Below are positions 15,372-23,411 of a stretch of DNA of 64,000 bases, in pieces. The DNA lies in assembly GCF_001874525.1 (NCBI RefSeq), contig NZ_LKAQ01000004.1:1715171-1779170 (forward strand). Reading direction: 5' to 3'. The notes beneath the pieces are model-generated. The model saw only the letters and a program-made list of their open reading frames with translations, was not told the DNA's origin and searched no databases. The position numbers were made by a program, and so were the translations under genes. Position 1 is the stretch's first letter. The number at the start of each line of letters is the position of its first letter. The stretch is from Pseudodesulfovibrio hydrargyri. GTDB taxonomy: Bacteria; Desulfobacterota; Desulfovibrionia; Desulfovibrionales; Desulfovibrionaceae.

Positions 15372-15396
15372 GGGCCGCCGGTTCGAGTCCCGGCGA
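15372..15396 (+). other. Possible tRNA T-arm remnant
   Basis: The sequence GCCGCCGGTTCGAGTCCCGG resembles a tRNA T arm and loop (GGTTCGAGTCC) and is followed, after about 20 bases, by a tRNA-style terminator. The rest of a tRNA is absent and two stem pairs mismatch, so this is at best a fragment. It lies at the far end of the sugar-acid region that starts beside the tRNA-Asp fragments. Confidence 0.3.
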
Positions 15397-15417
15397 TGTC
15401 TGCCGCGCGAGCAAGCG

Positions 15418-15452
15418 GGACACCAGCCAACTGGCTGGTGTCCTTTTCTTTT
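15418..15452 (+). terminator. Strong Rho-independent terminator after the UxaA-family genes
   Basis: GGACACCAGCC at 15418-15428 pairs perfectly with GGCTGGTGTCC at 15433-15443 around AACT, followed by TTTTCTTTT. It ends the plus-strand block; nikE converges on it from the other side. Confidence 0.88.
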
Positions 15453-15489
15453 GGGATGCCGTTTTGGGGATGGGCCGTGGCCCGCGCCG

Positions 15490-16344
15490 CTAGATCGGCA
15501 TTGCCGGGAGCATGGCCGAGGCCAGTTCCCTGAGGTCGCCCGGCAGGGCCCGGATGGCCTCGCGCCGGGCCAGGTCCTCTATGGCGAAGGGCTCGAGGCG
15601 GCCCCGCTCCATGGTCACGGAGCGGTCGCAGAAGAGTTTGACCAGGCGCAGGTCGTGGGTGACGAACAGGTAAGCCACGCCGTCCTCGCGGCGCAGGCGG
15701 TCCAGGAGGTCCAGGATCCTGGCCTGGACGAGCATGTCCAGGCTGGACAGGGCCTCGTCCAGGATGATGCAGCGCGGGCGGGGGGCCAGGGCGCGGGCAA
15801 TGGAAATGCGTTGGAGCTGGCCGCCGCTGAAGCATGCCGGATGCTTGGCCGCGTCCTCGGGGCACAGGCCCACGTGGACCAGCAGCTCGGCCACGCGCTC
15901 GCTCAGGGCGTCGCCCGAGAGCCGCTCGAAGTTGCGCAGCGGTTCGGCGATGATGTCCCCGGCGGTCAGTCTCGGATTCACCGATCCCACGGCGTCCTGG
16001 AAGACCACCTGGACGGCCCGGCGCTGCTCCCGGTCCGGGCGGACGCGGCCCTTTTCGTCCGTGGTCCTGCGCCCGAGGATGTACGCGTCGCCGCCGCAGG
16101 GCGCTTCCAGGCCGAGCAGGATGCGGCCCAGCGTGCTTTTGCCCGAGCCGCTCCTACCGATGAGACCCACGCATTCCCCGGCCCGGATGGCCAGGTCCAC
16201 GCCATGGAGCACCGGGACCTCTTCCGTCCGCTTGAAAAAACCGCCCCGGGTATAGGTCTTGGTGACGCCCTTGGCCTCCAGGACAAAGGCGGATTCGCGC
16301 TTCGGCGGGAGGCTTCCGGGCGTTGTGGCGGTCTCTGTCGTCAT
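15490..16344 (-). CDS. nikE: Nickel ABC importer, ATP-binding subunit NikE
   Basis: A 284-residue ABC ATPase with Walker A GRSGSGKST, Q loop in VVFQDAVGSVNPRLT, signature FSGGQLQRISIARALA and Walker B CIILDEALSSLD. It belongs to the oligopeptide/nickel DPP-type group (OppF/NikE), with the usual PRLT phrase after the Q loop. ATG 16344 has AAGGAG upstream and overlaps the end of nikD by four bases. It is the last gene of the five-gene operon and works with NikD as the ATPase pair on the NikBC permease. Confidence 0.9.
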   Translation of the reverse strand: MTTETATTPGSLPPKRESAFVLEAKGVTKTYTRGGFFKRTEEVPVLHGVDLAIRAGECVGLIGRSGSGKSTLGRILLGLEAPCGGDAYILGRRTTDEKGRVRPDREQRRAVQVVFQDAVGSVNPRLTAGDIIAEPLRNFERLSGDALSERVAELLVHVGLCPEDAAKHPACFSGGQLQRISIARALAPRPRCIILDEALSSLDMLVQARILDLLDRLRREDGVAYLFVTHDLRLVKLFCDRSVTMERGRLEPFAIEDLARREAIRALPGDLRELASAMLPAMPI

Positions 16345-17210
16345 TGCAGGCTCCTTGGGGAAACGTCCGGTTGCGTGGTTGTCTCGACTGGCTGCCGCTC
16401 GGGCGGCGTCAGCCCGTAGAGGCGGCAATGGGCGGCCAGCAGGTCGGCGGTGTATTCGTGCCTCGGGGCCTGGAAAATGGTTTTGACCGGGCCGCGTTCC
16501 ACGATGACGCCGTCGTGCATGACCAGCATGTCCGAGGCCAGCCGGGCGATGACCGAGAGGTCGTGCGTCACCAGGAGCACGCCGATGCCCCGCTGGCGCA
16601 CGAGCGTCTCCACCAGGTCCAGGACCCGCGCCTGGGAAACGGCGTCCAGGTCCGTGGTGGCCTCGTCCGCGATGAGAAAGTCCACCTCCACGGCCAGGGC
16701 CAGGGCGATCATGACCCGTTGCAGCATGCCGCCGCTCATCTGGAAGGGGTAGAGCCCCAGGACATCGGGGTTCGGGAAGCCCACTTCCGCCAGGCCGGAC
16801 AGCCAGCGGTCCGGGGTGTTGTCCTTCCCGGCCACGCCGTGGGCGGCCAGGGTCTCGCGAAAATGGGTCTTGATGGTGAAGACCGGGTCGAAGCAGCTCA
16901 TGGGGTTTTGCAGGATCATGGCGGCCCGGCCCGAACGGGCCTTGCGGATGCGCGAGGAAGGCCCCTTGAGGGGCATGTCCGCCCCGCCCAGGGCGATCTT
17001 CCCGGCCGAGGCCAGCCCGGCGGGAAGCAGACCCATGACCGCCTGGCAGGTCAGGGATTTGCCGCTGCCGCTCTCGCCCACCAGGCCGGTCACCCGGCCC
17101 TTGTGCGCGTCGAAGTCCACGCCCCGGACCAGGAGTTTGGCCCCGGCCGCGATGCACAGGCCGCGCGCGGACAGGTAGGCGTCGGGATTGGTCTTGTTGA
17201 GGCAGGACAT
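16341..17210 (-). CDS. nikD: Nickel ABC importer, ATP-binding subunit NikD
   Basis: A 289-residue ABC ATPase: Walker A GESGSGKSL, Q loop ILQNPMSCFDPVF, signature MSGGMLQRVMIALAL, Walker B DFLIADEATTDLD and the H loop LLVTHDLSV. The NPMSxFNP-like phrase and length fit NikD/OppD. The start overlaps the nikC stop by one base (TAATG). The paralogous nikE follows with a four-base overlap, so the two are translationally coupled. Confidence 0.9.
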   Translation of the reverse strand: MSCLNKTNPDAYLSARGLCIAAGAKLLVRGVDFDAHKGRVTGLVGESGSGKSLTCQAVMGLLPAGLASAGKIALGGADMPLKGPSSRIRKARSGRAAMILQNPMSCFDPVFTIKTHFRETLAAHGVAGKDNTPDRWLSGLAEVGFPNPDVLGLYPFQMSGGMLQRVMIALALAVEVDFLIADEATTDLDAVSQARVLDLVETLVRQRGIGVLLVTHDLSVIARLASDMLVMHDGVIVERGPVKTIFQAPRHEYTADLLAAHCRLYGLTPPERQPVETTTQPDVSPRSLQ

Positions 17211-18094
17211 TACAACCCCTCCATGACGGCGACCGCCTGATCCGCCCCGGCCGGCGCGCTCTCCGGGGAGGCCGGCTCCCGGGTGTTGGGGTCCATGGCG
17301 TCGCGCAGCCCGTCGCCGAGGATGTTGAAGGCCATGACCGTCAGGAAGATGGCCAGGCCCGGGTACATGATCAGTTCGGGATGGGTCCAGACGAACTGGC
17401 GGCCGTCCGCGATCATGACCCCCCATTCCGAGGTGGGCGGGGTGATGCCCAGGCCGAGGAAGGAGAGGCCGGAGACGTGCATCATCATGTGGCCGATGTC
17501 CAGGGTGGCCAGGATGGCCAGCTGGGCGAAGACCGGGGGCAGCACGTGGCGCAGCACGGTCATGAACCGTCCCGTGCCCGCCACCCGCGCGGCCAGGACG
17601 TATTCCCGGTTCTTGAGCGACAGGACGAAGCTGCGGATGATGCGGGCGTACCACGCCCAGTGGGTCAGGGATATGGCCAGGATGACGTTGCCGATCCCGG
17701 TCCCCAGTATGCCGATCATGAACATGGCCAGGATGAAGGTGGGGAAGGTCAGGAACACGTCGCAGACGCGCATCAGGAGCGAGTCCACCGTGCCGCCCAT
17801 GTAGCCAGCGGTGGCGCCGACGGCGAATCCCAGCACCAGGATGAGGACGGCGATGGCGGCCACGCAGCTGAGCGAGGTGCGCGCGCCGTAGATCAGGCGC
17901 GAGGCCACGTCCCGGCCCAGGTGATCGCAGCCCAGGAGGTGGGCCGGGCTCGGCGGAGCGAATTTGAGTTCCAGGGTGACCTCGTCCGGGTCGTAGGGGC
18001 AGATCGCCGGGGCCAATGCGGCGGACAGGATCAGCAGCAGGACCATGAGCCCGGCCAGAATCAGTGCGCCCCGGCGCAGGAATCGGTTGGTCAT
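17210..18094 (-). CDS. nikC: Nickel ABC importer, permease subunit NikC
   Basis: A 294-residue inner-membrane permease of the DppC/NikC group. The N-terminal segment precedes the conserved HLLGCDHLGRDVASRLIYGAR, and the cytoplasmic EAA-like loop is EYVLAARVAGTGRFMTVLRH near 180. Near the C terminus GLGITPPTSEWGVMI and LGDGLRDAMDP are standard for the family. The start ATG 18094 overlaps the end of nikB by four bases. Confidence 0.9.
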   Translation of the reverse strand: MTNRFLRRGALILAGLMVLLLILSAALAPAICPYDPDEVTLELKFAPPSPAHLLGCDHLGRDVASRLIYGARTSLSCVAAIAVLILVLGFAVGATAGYMGGTVDSLLMRVCDVFLTFPTFILAMFMIGILGTGIGNVILAISLTHWAWYARIIRSFVLSLKNREYVLAARVAGTGRFMTVLRHVLPPVFAQLAILATLDIGHMMMHVSGLSFLGLGITPPTSEWGVMIADGRQFVWTHPELIMYPGLAIFLTVMAFNILGDGLRDAMDPNTREPASPESAPAGADQAVAVMEGL

Positions 18095-19032
18095 TGCTTG
18101 TCCCCCTGCAGCCGGATGCGCGGATCGAGCCAGGCGTATCCGATGTCCACGGCCAGGTTCATGAGCACGAAGATGGTGGTCATGATCAGGATGAAGCACT
18201 GCATGACCGGGTAGTCGCGGTTGTAGATGGCCGAGACCGCGTAGCGCCCCAGGCCGGGCCAGGCGAAGATGGATTCCGCGATGACCGCGCCGCCGAAGAG
18301 TTCACCCGCGTGCATGCCGATGGCCGTGATCACCGGGATGAGCGAGTTGGTCAGCACGTGGCGGCCCACGACCGATGATTCGGACAGCCCCCGTGCCCGG
18401 GCGTAGAGCACGTAGCGCGAGTGCATGTTGTCCAGCATGGTCGATCGGATCAGCCGGGTGTTGATGCACAGGCTCATGCAGGACATGGTCAGAATCGGCA
18501 GGATCATGTGCGCGGCCCCGCCCCGCCCCATGGGCGGCAGCCAGCCCAGCTTGATCGAGAAGACCCAGATCAGGACGAAGCCCAGGAAGAAGTTGGGCAT
18601 GGACACCCCGAAGAAGCTCAGGCCCCGGGTCAGGTGGTCGGGCAGCCGGTCCTTTTTCAGCGCCGAGATCATGCCCAGCGGCAGGCTCAGGACCAGGGTC
18701 AGGGCCAGGGAATACCCGGCCAGGATCAGGGTGTTGGGCAGGTAGTAGAGGATTTCCTCCAGGACCGGCCTCTTGGTCACGTAGGAGATGCCGAAATCCC
18801 CATGCGCGGCCTTGCCGAGCCAGGTCGCGTATTGCACGGCGAACGGCTTGTCCAGCCCCAGTTCGTGGCGGGCCGCTTCCAGGGCCTGGTCCGTGGGCGG
18901 GATGCTCGACAGCCGCAGGTAGGCCATGGCCGGATCCCCATGGCCGAGCCGCAGGATGGTGAAGACCACCAGGGACACGGCCAGGAGAATGGGGATCAGC
19001 AACAGCAGTCGTTTCAGGATGTAGCGGGTCAT
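18091..19032 (-). CDS. nikB: Nickel ABC importer, permease subunit NikB
   Basis: A 313-residue permease closely resembling E. coli NikB along its whole length: LRLGHGDPAMAYLRLSSIPP near 28-47, LDKPFAVQYATWLGKAAHGDF, LPLGMISALKKDRLPD, GVSMPNFFLGFVL and ESIFAWPGLGRYAVSAIYNR. These segments separate NikB from generic dipeptide permeases. It starts 12 bases after nikA. Confidence 0.92.
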   Translation of the reverse strand: MTRYILKRLLLLIPILLAVSLVVFTILRLGHGDPAMAYLRLSSIPPTDQALEAARHELGLDKPFAVQYATWLGKAAHGDFGISYVTKRPVLEEILYYLPNTLILAGYSLALTLVLSLPLGMISALKKDRLPDHLTRGLSFFGVSMPNFFLGFVLIWVFSIKLGWLPPMGRGGAAHMILPILTMSCMSLCINTRLIRSTMLDNMHSRYVLYARARGLSESSVVGRHVLTNSLIPVITAIGMHAGELFGGAVIAESIFAWPGLGRYAVSAIYNRDYPVMQCFILIMTTIFVLMNLAVDIGYAWLDPRIRLQGDKQ

Positions 19033-19044
19033 CGGTCGGCTCGC

Positions 19045-20697
19045 CTACCGCTTGTACATGGTTTCAAGGGGAATTTCGTTTTTGGTCGCGCCGAAATGCG
19101 CGCCCTCAAGGGTGTCCCTGTGGACCATGATGTTGGTCATGTAGGTCAGGGGCATGTACACGGCCTGGTCGTGCAGCGTGCTCAAGATGTATTGGTACAG
19201 CTCCCGGCGTCTGGTCTCGTCCACGCTGATAAGCACCTCGCCGATGGCCTTGTCGATGTCCGCCTTCATGGGCAGGCCGAGCTGGGCCTGGTAGTCGGCA
19301 TGGGAGGGGACGCGCATGGAGCTGACAAAGGAGTGCGGGTCATAGGGCGCGCCCCAGGTGTTGCCGAAGATCATGCCGAACTCGCCGCTTCGCTGCCGGG
19401 CCAGGTTGGAATCCTTTTCCTCGCCCACCAGGTTGACCTTGACGCCGACCTTCCTGAGATCGCCCTGCACGACCTCGGCCACGGATTTCATCAGGGTGTC
19501 GTTGCCCGCGAAGCACAGGTCCAGGGCCAGCTCCTTGCCGTCCTTGGTGCGGTACCGGGCGCCGTCGGCCAAGGTCCAGCCCGCCTTTTCCAGCAGGGCC
19601 TCGGCCTCGTTCCGGTCGAATCCGTACGGCTTCAACCCCAGGTCGCAGTAGGGCATGGTCGGGGAGAAAAGCGTGTCGGCTTTCCGTTCCACGTCCAGGA
19701 AGACGTGCTTGACCAGGGCGTCCCGGTCCACGGCCAGGAGGATGGCCCTGCGCACATCGATGTCGTCGGTGGGAAAACGCTTGGTGTTGAGCGCCAGGGC
19801 GCGCGTCGCCAGGGGGGCGGACACGTCCGTGACCACGCCGGGCATGGTGCGGTAGCGCTCGAAGCTGTCCAGGCCGATCTGGCCCGCGCCGTGCCCGGCC
19901 CCGCCGTAGATGATGTCGATCTGGCCGGTCTCGAAGGCAACGACCCGGGCGTTGGTGTCGGGAATGATCTTGATCAGGAGATACTTGGACTTGGCCTTGT
20001 CTCCCCAGTAGCCTTCGTTGCGCTCCAGCAGGGCGTATTCGCTCTTGACCGCCTCCACCAGCTTCCATGGGCCGGTCCCGACCGGTTCCTTGATGCCCTT
20101 GGCCGTGTTGCCGTCCTCCGGCATGGCGGCCGGGGACAGGAAACGGGCCGGACGGATCAGCGCCAGTTCCTGCAGCGCCGGATAATAGGGATCGTGCAGG
20201 GTCAGCCTGACCGTGTATTCGTCCACGACGGTGGCGGGCGCTTTCCCGGATTCCTTGGCCTTCCACAGCTGGTTGGTCAGCTCCAGCCACTCGTGGCGCT
20301 GGTGGTTTTGGAGGACGGCGTCGATGTTGCGTTTCACGGCCTCGGCATTGAAGGGCCGGCCGTCGGTGAAACGCACGTCTTGGCGCAGCTTGAAGGTGTA
20401 TTCCCGTCCGTCGGTGCTGACGCTCCAGGATTGGGCCAGGCAGGGGGCGACCATGCCGTCGGCCTGATAGCGCACCAGGGGTTCGTAGATCAGATTTTGG
20501 GAGAACATCTGGTTGGGGGAGTACAGATGCGGGTTGAATTCGCCCATGTTGGAGTTCCAGGAGTAGACCAGGACGTCCTTTCCCTCGGGCGGCGCGGCCT
20601 GGACGCCCGGAAGGGCGGAGAACAGCGTGAGCGCGATGACGGCCGTCATCGTCAGAAGCCGCCGAAACATACCGATGGCGCGAAAAAGTTTTCCCAT
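19045..20697 (-). CDS. nikA: Nickel-binding periplasmic protein NikA
   Basis: A 550-residue solute-binding protein with a cleavable signal peptide (hydrophobic core about 13-30, AxA-like site GVQA near 33). The mature part matches NikA strongly: GEFNPHLYSPNQMF, RHEWLELTNQLW, GIKEPVGTGPWKL, TWGAPYDPHSF and MRVPSHADYQAQ, the last carrying the histidine that contacts nickel-chelator complexes in E. coli. ATG 20697 follows GGAGAG and gives a normal signal peptide; an upstream ATG eight codons earlier lacks a ribosome site. It heads the nikABCDE operon, which presumably serves [NiFe]-hydrogenase maturation. Confidence 0.93.
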   Translation of the reverse strand: MGKLFRAIGMFRRLLTMTAVIALTLFSALPGVQAAPPEGKDVLVYSWNSNMGEFNPHLYSPNQMFSQNLIYEPLVRYQADGMVAPCLAQSWSVSTDGREYTFKLRQDVRFTDGRPFNAEAVKRNIDAVLQNHQRHEWLELTNQLWKAKESGKAPATVVDEYTVRLTLHDPYYPALQELALIRPARFLSPAAMPEDGNTAKGIKEPVGTGPWKLVEAVKSEYALLERNEGYWGDKAKSKYLLIKIIPDTNARVVAFETGQIDIIYGGAGHGAGQIGLDSFERYRTMPGVVTDVSAPLATRALALNTKRFPTDDIDVRRAILLAVDRDALVKHVFLDVERKADTLFSPTMPYCDLGLKPYGFDRNEAEALLEKAGWTLADGARYRTKDGKELALDLCFAGNDTLMKSVAEVVQGDLRKVGVKVNLVGEEKDSNLARQRSGEFGMIFGNTWGAPYDPHSFVSSMRVPSHADYQAQLGLPMKADIDKAIGEVLISVDETRRRELYQYILSTLHDQAVYMPLTYMTNIMVHRDTLEGAHFGATKNEIPLETMYKR

Positions 20698-20782
20698 TAC
20701 GAACTCTCCAATGGATGGCATTGCATATTAAAACCAGGAAGATGGCATGGAGTAGCATCAAAATATGAATCAATCAATTGCA

Positions 20783-20814
20783 ATGAGTATGAAATTAAAA
20801 AAAGTAATACTCAT
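20783..20814. promoter_or_regulatory. NikR-like dyad upstream of nikA
   Basis: ATGAGTAT at 20783-20790 and ATACTCAT at 20807-20814 are perfect reverse complements with a 16-base spacer, the geometry of the NikR operator (half sites GTATGA and TCATAC in E. coli). A direct repeat, GTATGAAATT, occurs at 20787 and 20818. It lies 86 bases upstream of the nikA ATG. The rest of the gap 20698-21102 is AT-rich and holds no gene that can be supported. Confidence 0.6.
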
Positions 20815-21102
20815 GCGGTATGAAATTCAGAGATTCGGGAAGAGAAAACGTCGGACCAGGGGAGGGTATAGCTCTGCCTTTTTGGCCAGCCACAGCAATG
20901 GTCCAAGGCCTGCCAATCTCACTAACAGAGATCAAAACCATGAATATATATAAGGTCTTGATCTTCTTGTTTAGTAGGGGCGGGTAATAAACGATAGATA
21001 CCCAGCACCGCGCTTAAATAAGTGGTGTGGTGTAATTTGCAGATAATCAAATAAAGCTAATAGTATCATGTTTGATGCACTGGTTGGGCTATATATAAAG
21101 GA

Positions 21103-22014
21103 CTACTCTTCATTTTTACTTGTTCTTCCCAAAATATAACCAGAAAGAGCTCCAAGCAATGCTGAGAGTTCTTCACTTTGTAGTGAGCCCATAATGCCGA
21201 ATAATATGATGGAAATGATAATAAGGAATAAGGTTATGAATTGTATTCCTTTTTCTCCAGAGAAAATTGTTTTGGCTAGTTCATCTTTGGTCGACGCGAT
21301 TCTATAAAATCCAACAATGACTACACCTACTAATAAAGTGAAAGCAATGCTAATGTTTAACCTAAAAGAATTTTGTAGACTGTCTCTGTTTAGTAGTTCA
21401 GATAATCTGTTGTCTGTGTTGGATATTTCGACTTCTTTTGTCTTAAGGTCATTCCGCAACTGTGCTATCTTGTTTGACTCCTCTTTAGATTGCTGTATAC
21501 GAGAGTTTATATGCACAATATCATTGTTTATGCTATTAACTCTTTCATTGTCATCTTCGTAATCCTCAGAAAGATAAAATAGTTCACTTTCAAGGCTTTC
21601 TATAAAATTGTTTATTTTGTCAACTTCTTGTTTTGTATTAGTTGTTTGTATTTTCTTTTTGAAATCATTTATGCTATCTTGTATTCTTTTCTTTTTCTCG
21701 TCATAATTTGAAATCCTAGTGCTATATCGTGTTTTTGCAGAATTGGCTCTGAGAAGATCATCTTTCAGTATCAATATGCTGCCAATTTCTTTTAAGTTCT
21801 GCTCACTCCGCCGAAGTGAATCTTCAATAACATCATATTCAACTCCGAGTGTTTTCTTTTTATGTACAAGATCTCTAAAAACAACAGCGTCATTAGGGTT
21901 AAAAAAAGATGATAACCACGATTTGTTTTCGGAAGAATCGTCACGAGCCATTAATTCTGGAGCAGTAAAAATTAGGATGAGTAGGGCTAAGGCTGTTGTT
22001 GTTATGATTTTCAT
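21103..22014 (-). CDS. Unknown exported coiled-coil membrane protein
   Basis: A 303-residue protein of no recognised family. It starts with a hydrophobic signal sequence (about 5-22), continues with a long charged region rich in K, E, N and S that is predicted to form coiled coil (about 45-200), then two membrane segments (SIAFTLLVGVVIVGFY near 225 and FITLFLIIISIILFGIMG near 257) and a short glycine-rich hydrophobic tail, LSALLGALSGYILGR. The expected layout is a periplasmic rod anchored by C-terminal helices. The gene is clearly AT-richer than all neighbours and stands alone, which suggests recent transfer. A defence or envelope role would be guesswork. Confidence 0.7.
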   Translation of the reverse strand: MKIITTTALALLILIFTAPELMARDDSSENKSWLSSFFNPNDAVVFRDLVHKKKTLGVEYDVIEDSLRRSEQNLKEIGSILILKDDLLRANSAKTRYSTRISNYDEKKKRIQDSINDFKKKIQTTNTKQEVDKINNFIESLESELFYLSEDYEDDNERVNSINNDIVHINSRIQQSKEESNKIAQLRNDLKTKEVEISNTDNRLSELLNRDSLQNSFRLNISIAFTLLVGVVIVGFYRIASTKDELAKTIFSGEKGIQFITLFLIIISIILFGIMGSLQSEELSALLGALSGYILGRTSKNEE

Positions 22015-22210
22015 TATGTCGCCTCCACCTTATTGGGATTAGGTATGGCTTTGCTGTGTATCATTTAATATTATTGATCATATGTAATATATAGAATATA
22101 ATGTATATATTGTCAAGGCGTGAGCAGCCTTGGGGCAGGCGGAGTGTCTTTTTTATGTAAAAATGAAGACCGCGAGTGCGGAGTCCATCGGCTCAGGCCA
22201 CGGAGAACGA

Positions 22211-22239
22211 GGGGGCGTCAGCATATCCCTGACTCCCCT
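22211..22239 (-). terminator. Hairpin after the OYE-family gene
   Basis: On the minus strand GGGGAGTCAG and CTGACGCCCC can pair around a short AT-containing loop, followed by a weakly T-rich TCGTTCTCC. It lies just past the stop codon at 22245. Confidence 0.4.
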
Positions 22240-22244
22240 GTTCC

Positions 22245-23240
22245 CTATGCCGTCTCGGGCAGTTTTCGGGCCGGGCAGCGGAGGGTGTTTGTGAACCACG
22301 AGCAGTTCTTGCAGGAAATGCACGGGTGGTAGGGGGTGCCGTGGAGCAGGTTGGCGGCGAACCGGGGATCGGCCAGCATGGCCCGGCCGAGGCCCGCCAG
22401 GTCGGCGTATTCTTTCTCGACGAGCCCTTTGGCCTGTTCCGGGGTACGGATGCCGAACGCGCCGATGACCGGGACGGACACGGCCTGCTTGATCACGTGG
22501 GCGGAGTGGGTCACCGGCGAGAATTCGAAGCCCTCCGGCACGGGGCCTTCCGGCACGGTCATGCCGAAGGAGACGCTCAACATGTCCATGCCGCATTGTT
22601 CCAGATGCCGGGCCGTGGCGATGCCTTCCTCGCTGGTGGGCGTGAATTCGCCCATCCGCGCCGAGATGATGAAGTCGTCCCCCGCGCCCGCCCGCACCTC
22701 GGGCAGGATGTCGGTGACGATGCGGCACCGGTTCTCCAGGGAGCCGCCGAACTGGTCGGTCCGCCGGTTGGCCCCGGCGTCCATGAACTGGCACAGGGTG
22801 AACCCGTGGGCGAAATGATACTCCACGCCGTGGAAGCCGAGTTCACGGGCCTTGAGCGCGGCCTCCTTCAACTCGTTCTGCTTTTCCAGGACCGCCTCGG
22901 TGGACCACTGGTTGATGTCCTTGCCCTGTTCGGGCTCTATGGACAGCTGGATCATGATCGTGGCCCCGCTTAACCGGGCGTTCTCCGCGATCCGTTCCAG
23001 TATGGAGCGGCTCCCGGGCGTCCACATGCCCTGTTCGCGCGTCACCCCCTCGACCCTGGTGGACTGCACGATGATCAGGCCCGCGCCGTTCTCCGCCGCC
23101 CGCGCATAGTGGTGCAGGTGTTGCGTGTTGTAGTAGTCCTTGCCGTCTTCGATGAAGGGAAAGGGGACCATGGGGAGCTGCGTGATGCGGTTTTTGATCG
23201 TCCGGTCCCGGACAGTGAGCGGTGTCGTTATCAATGGCAT
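22245..23240 (-). CDS. NADH:flavin oxidoreductase, Old Yellow Enzyme family
   Basis: A 331-residue TIM-barrel flavoenzyme. Recognisable parts are the N-terminal KNRITQLPM segment, the catalytic-loop region GVEYHFAHGFTLCQFMDAGANRR where family members have HxxHGYL, the FGGSLENRCRI block, and the FMN-phosphate region VPVIGAFGIRTPEQA. Near the end C-I-S-C-K-N-C and a later cysteine resemble the [4Fe-4S] motif of the 2,4-dienoyl-CoA reductase branch, but the C-terminal NAD(P)-binding domain of that branch is missing. ATG 23240 was chosen because the protein aligns from MPLITTPLTV; no strong ribosome site is visible. Substrate unknown, probably an enone or related electrophile. Confidence 0.8.
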   Translation of the reverse strand: MPLITTPLTVRDRTIKNRITQLPMVPFPFIEDGKDYYNTQHLHHYARAAENGAGLIIVQSTRVEGVTREQGMWTPGSRSILERIAENARLSGATIMIQLSIEPEQGKDINQWSTEAVLEKQNELKEAALKARELGFHGVEYHFAHGFTLCQFMDAGANRRTDQFGGSLENRCRIVTDILPEVRAGAGDDFIISARMGEFTPTSEEGIATARHLEQCGMDMLSVSFGMTVPEGPVPEGFEFSPVTHSAHVIKQAVSVPVIGAFGIRTPEQAKGLVEKEYADLAGLGRAMLADPRFAANLLHGTPYHPCISCKNCSWFTNTLRCPARKLPETA

Positions 23241-23411
23241 GGGAAATCCGTTTGGTTTGGGTGATGCCGGCCCGGGCGCTTGCCTGGGCCGGTTTTTCCC
23301 TGAAGAGTACATGAGCATGGGTGATGAAACCAGTAGGCACTTGCCGGTAACCTTTTGGTCGGAGCGCCGTCGCGGCCGGGCGATGGCGCTCCGGTGAGCC
23401 AGTTTTCGTGG

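Noticed and set aside
22245..23240. 2,4-dienoyl-CoA reductase or trimethylamine dehydrogenase
   Set aside because: The cysteine motif is similar, but the protein ends where the NAD(P)-binding domain of those enzymes would begin.
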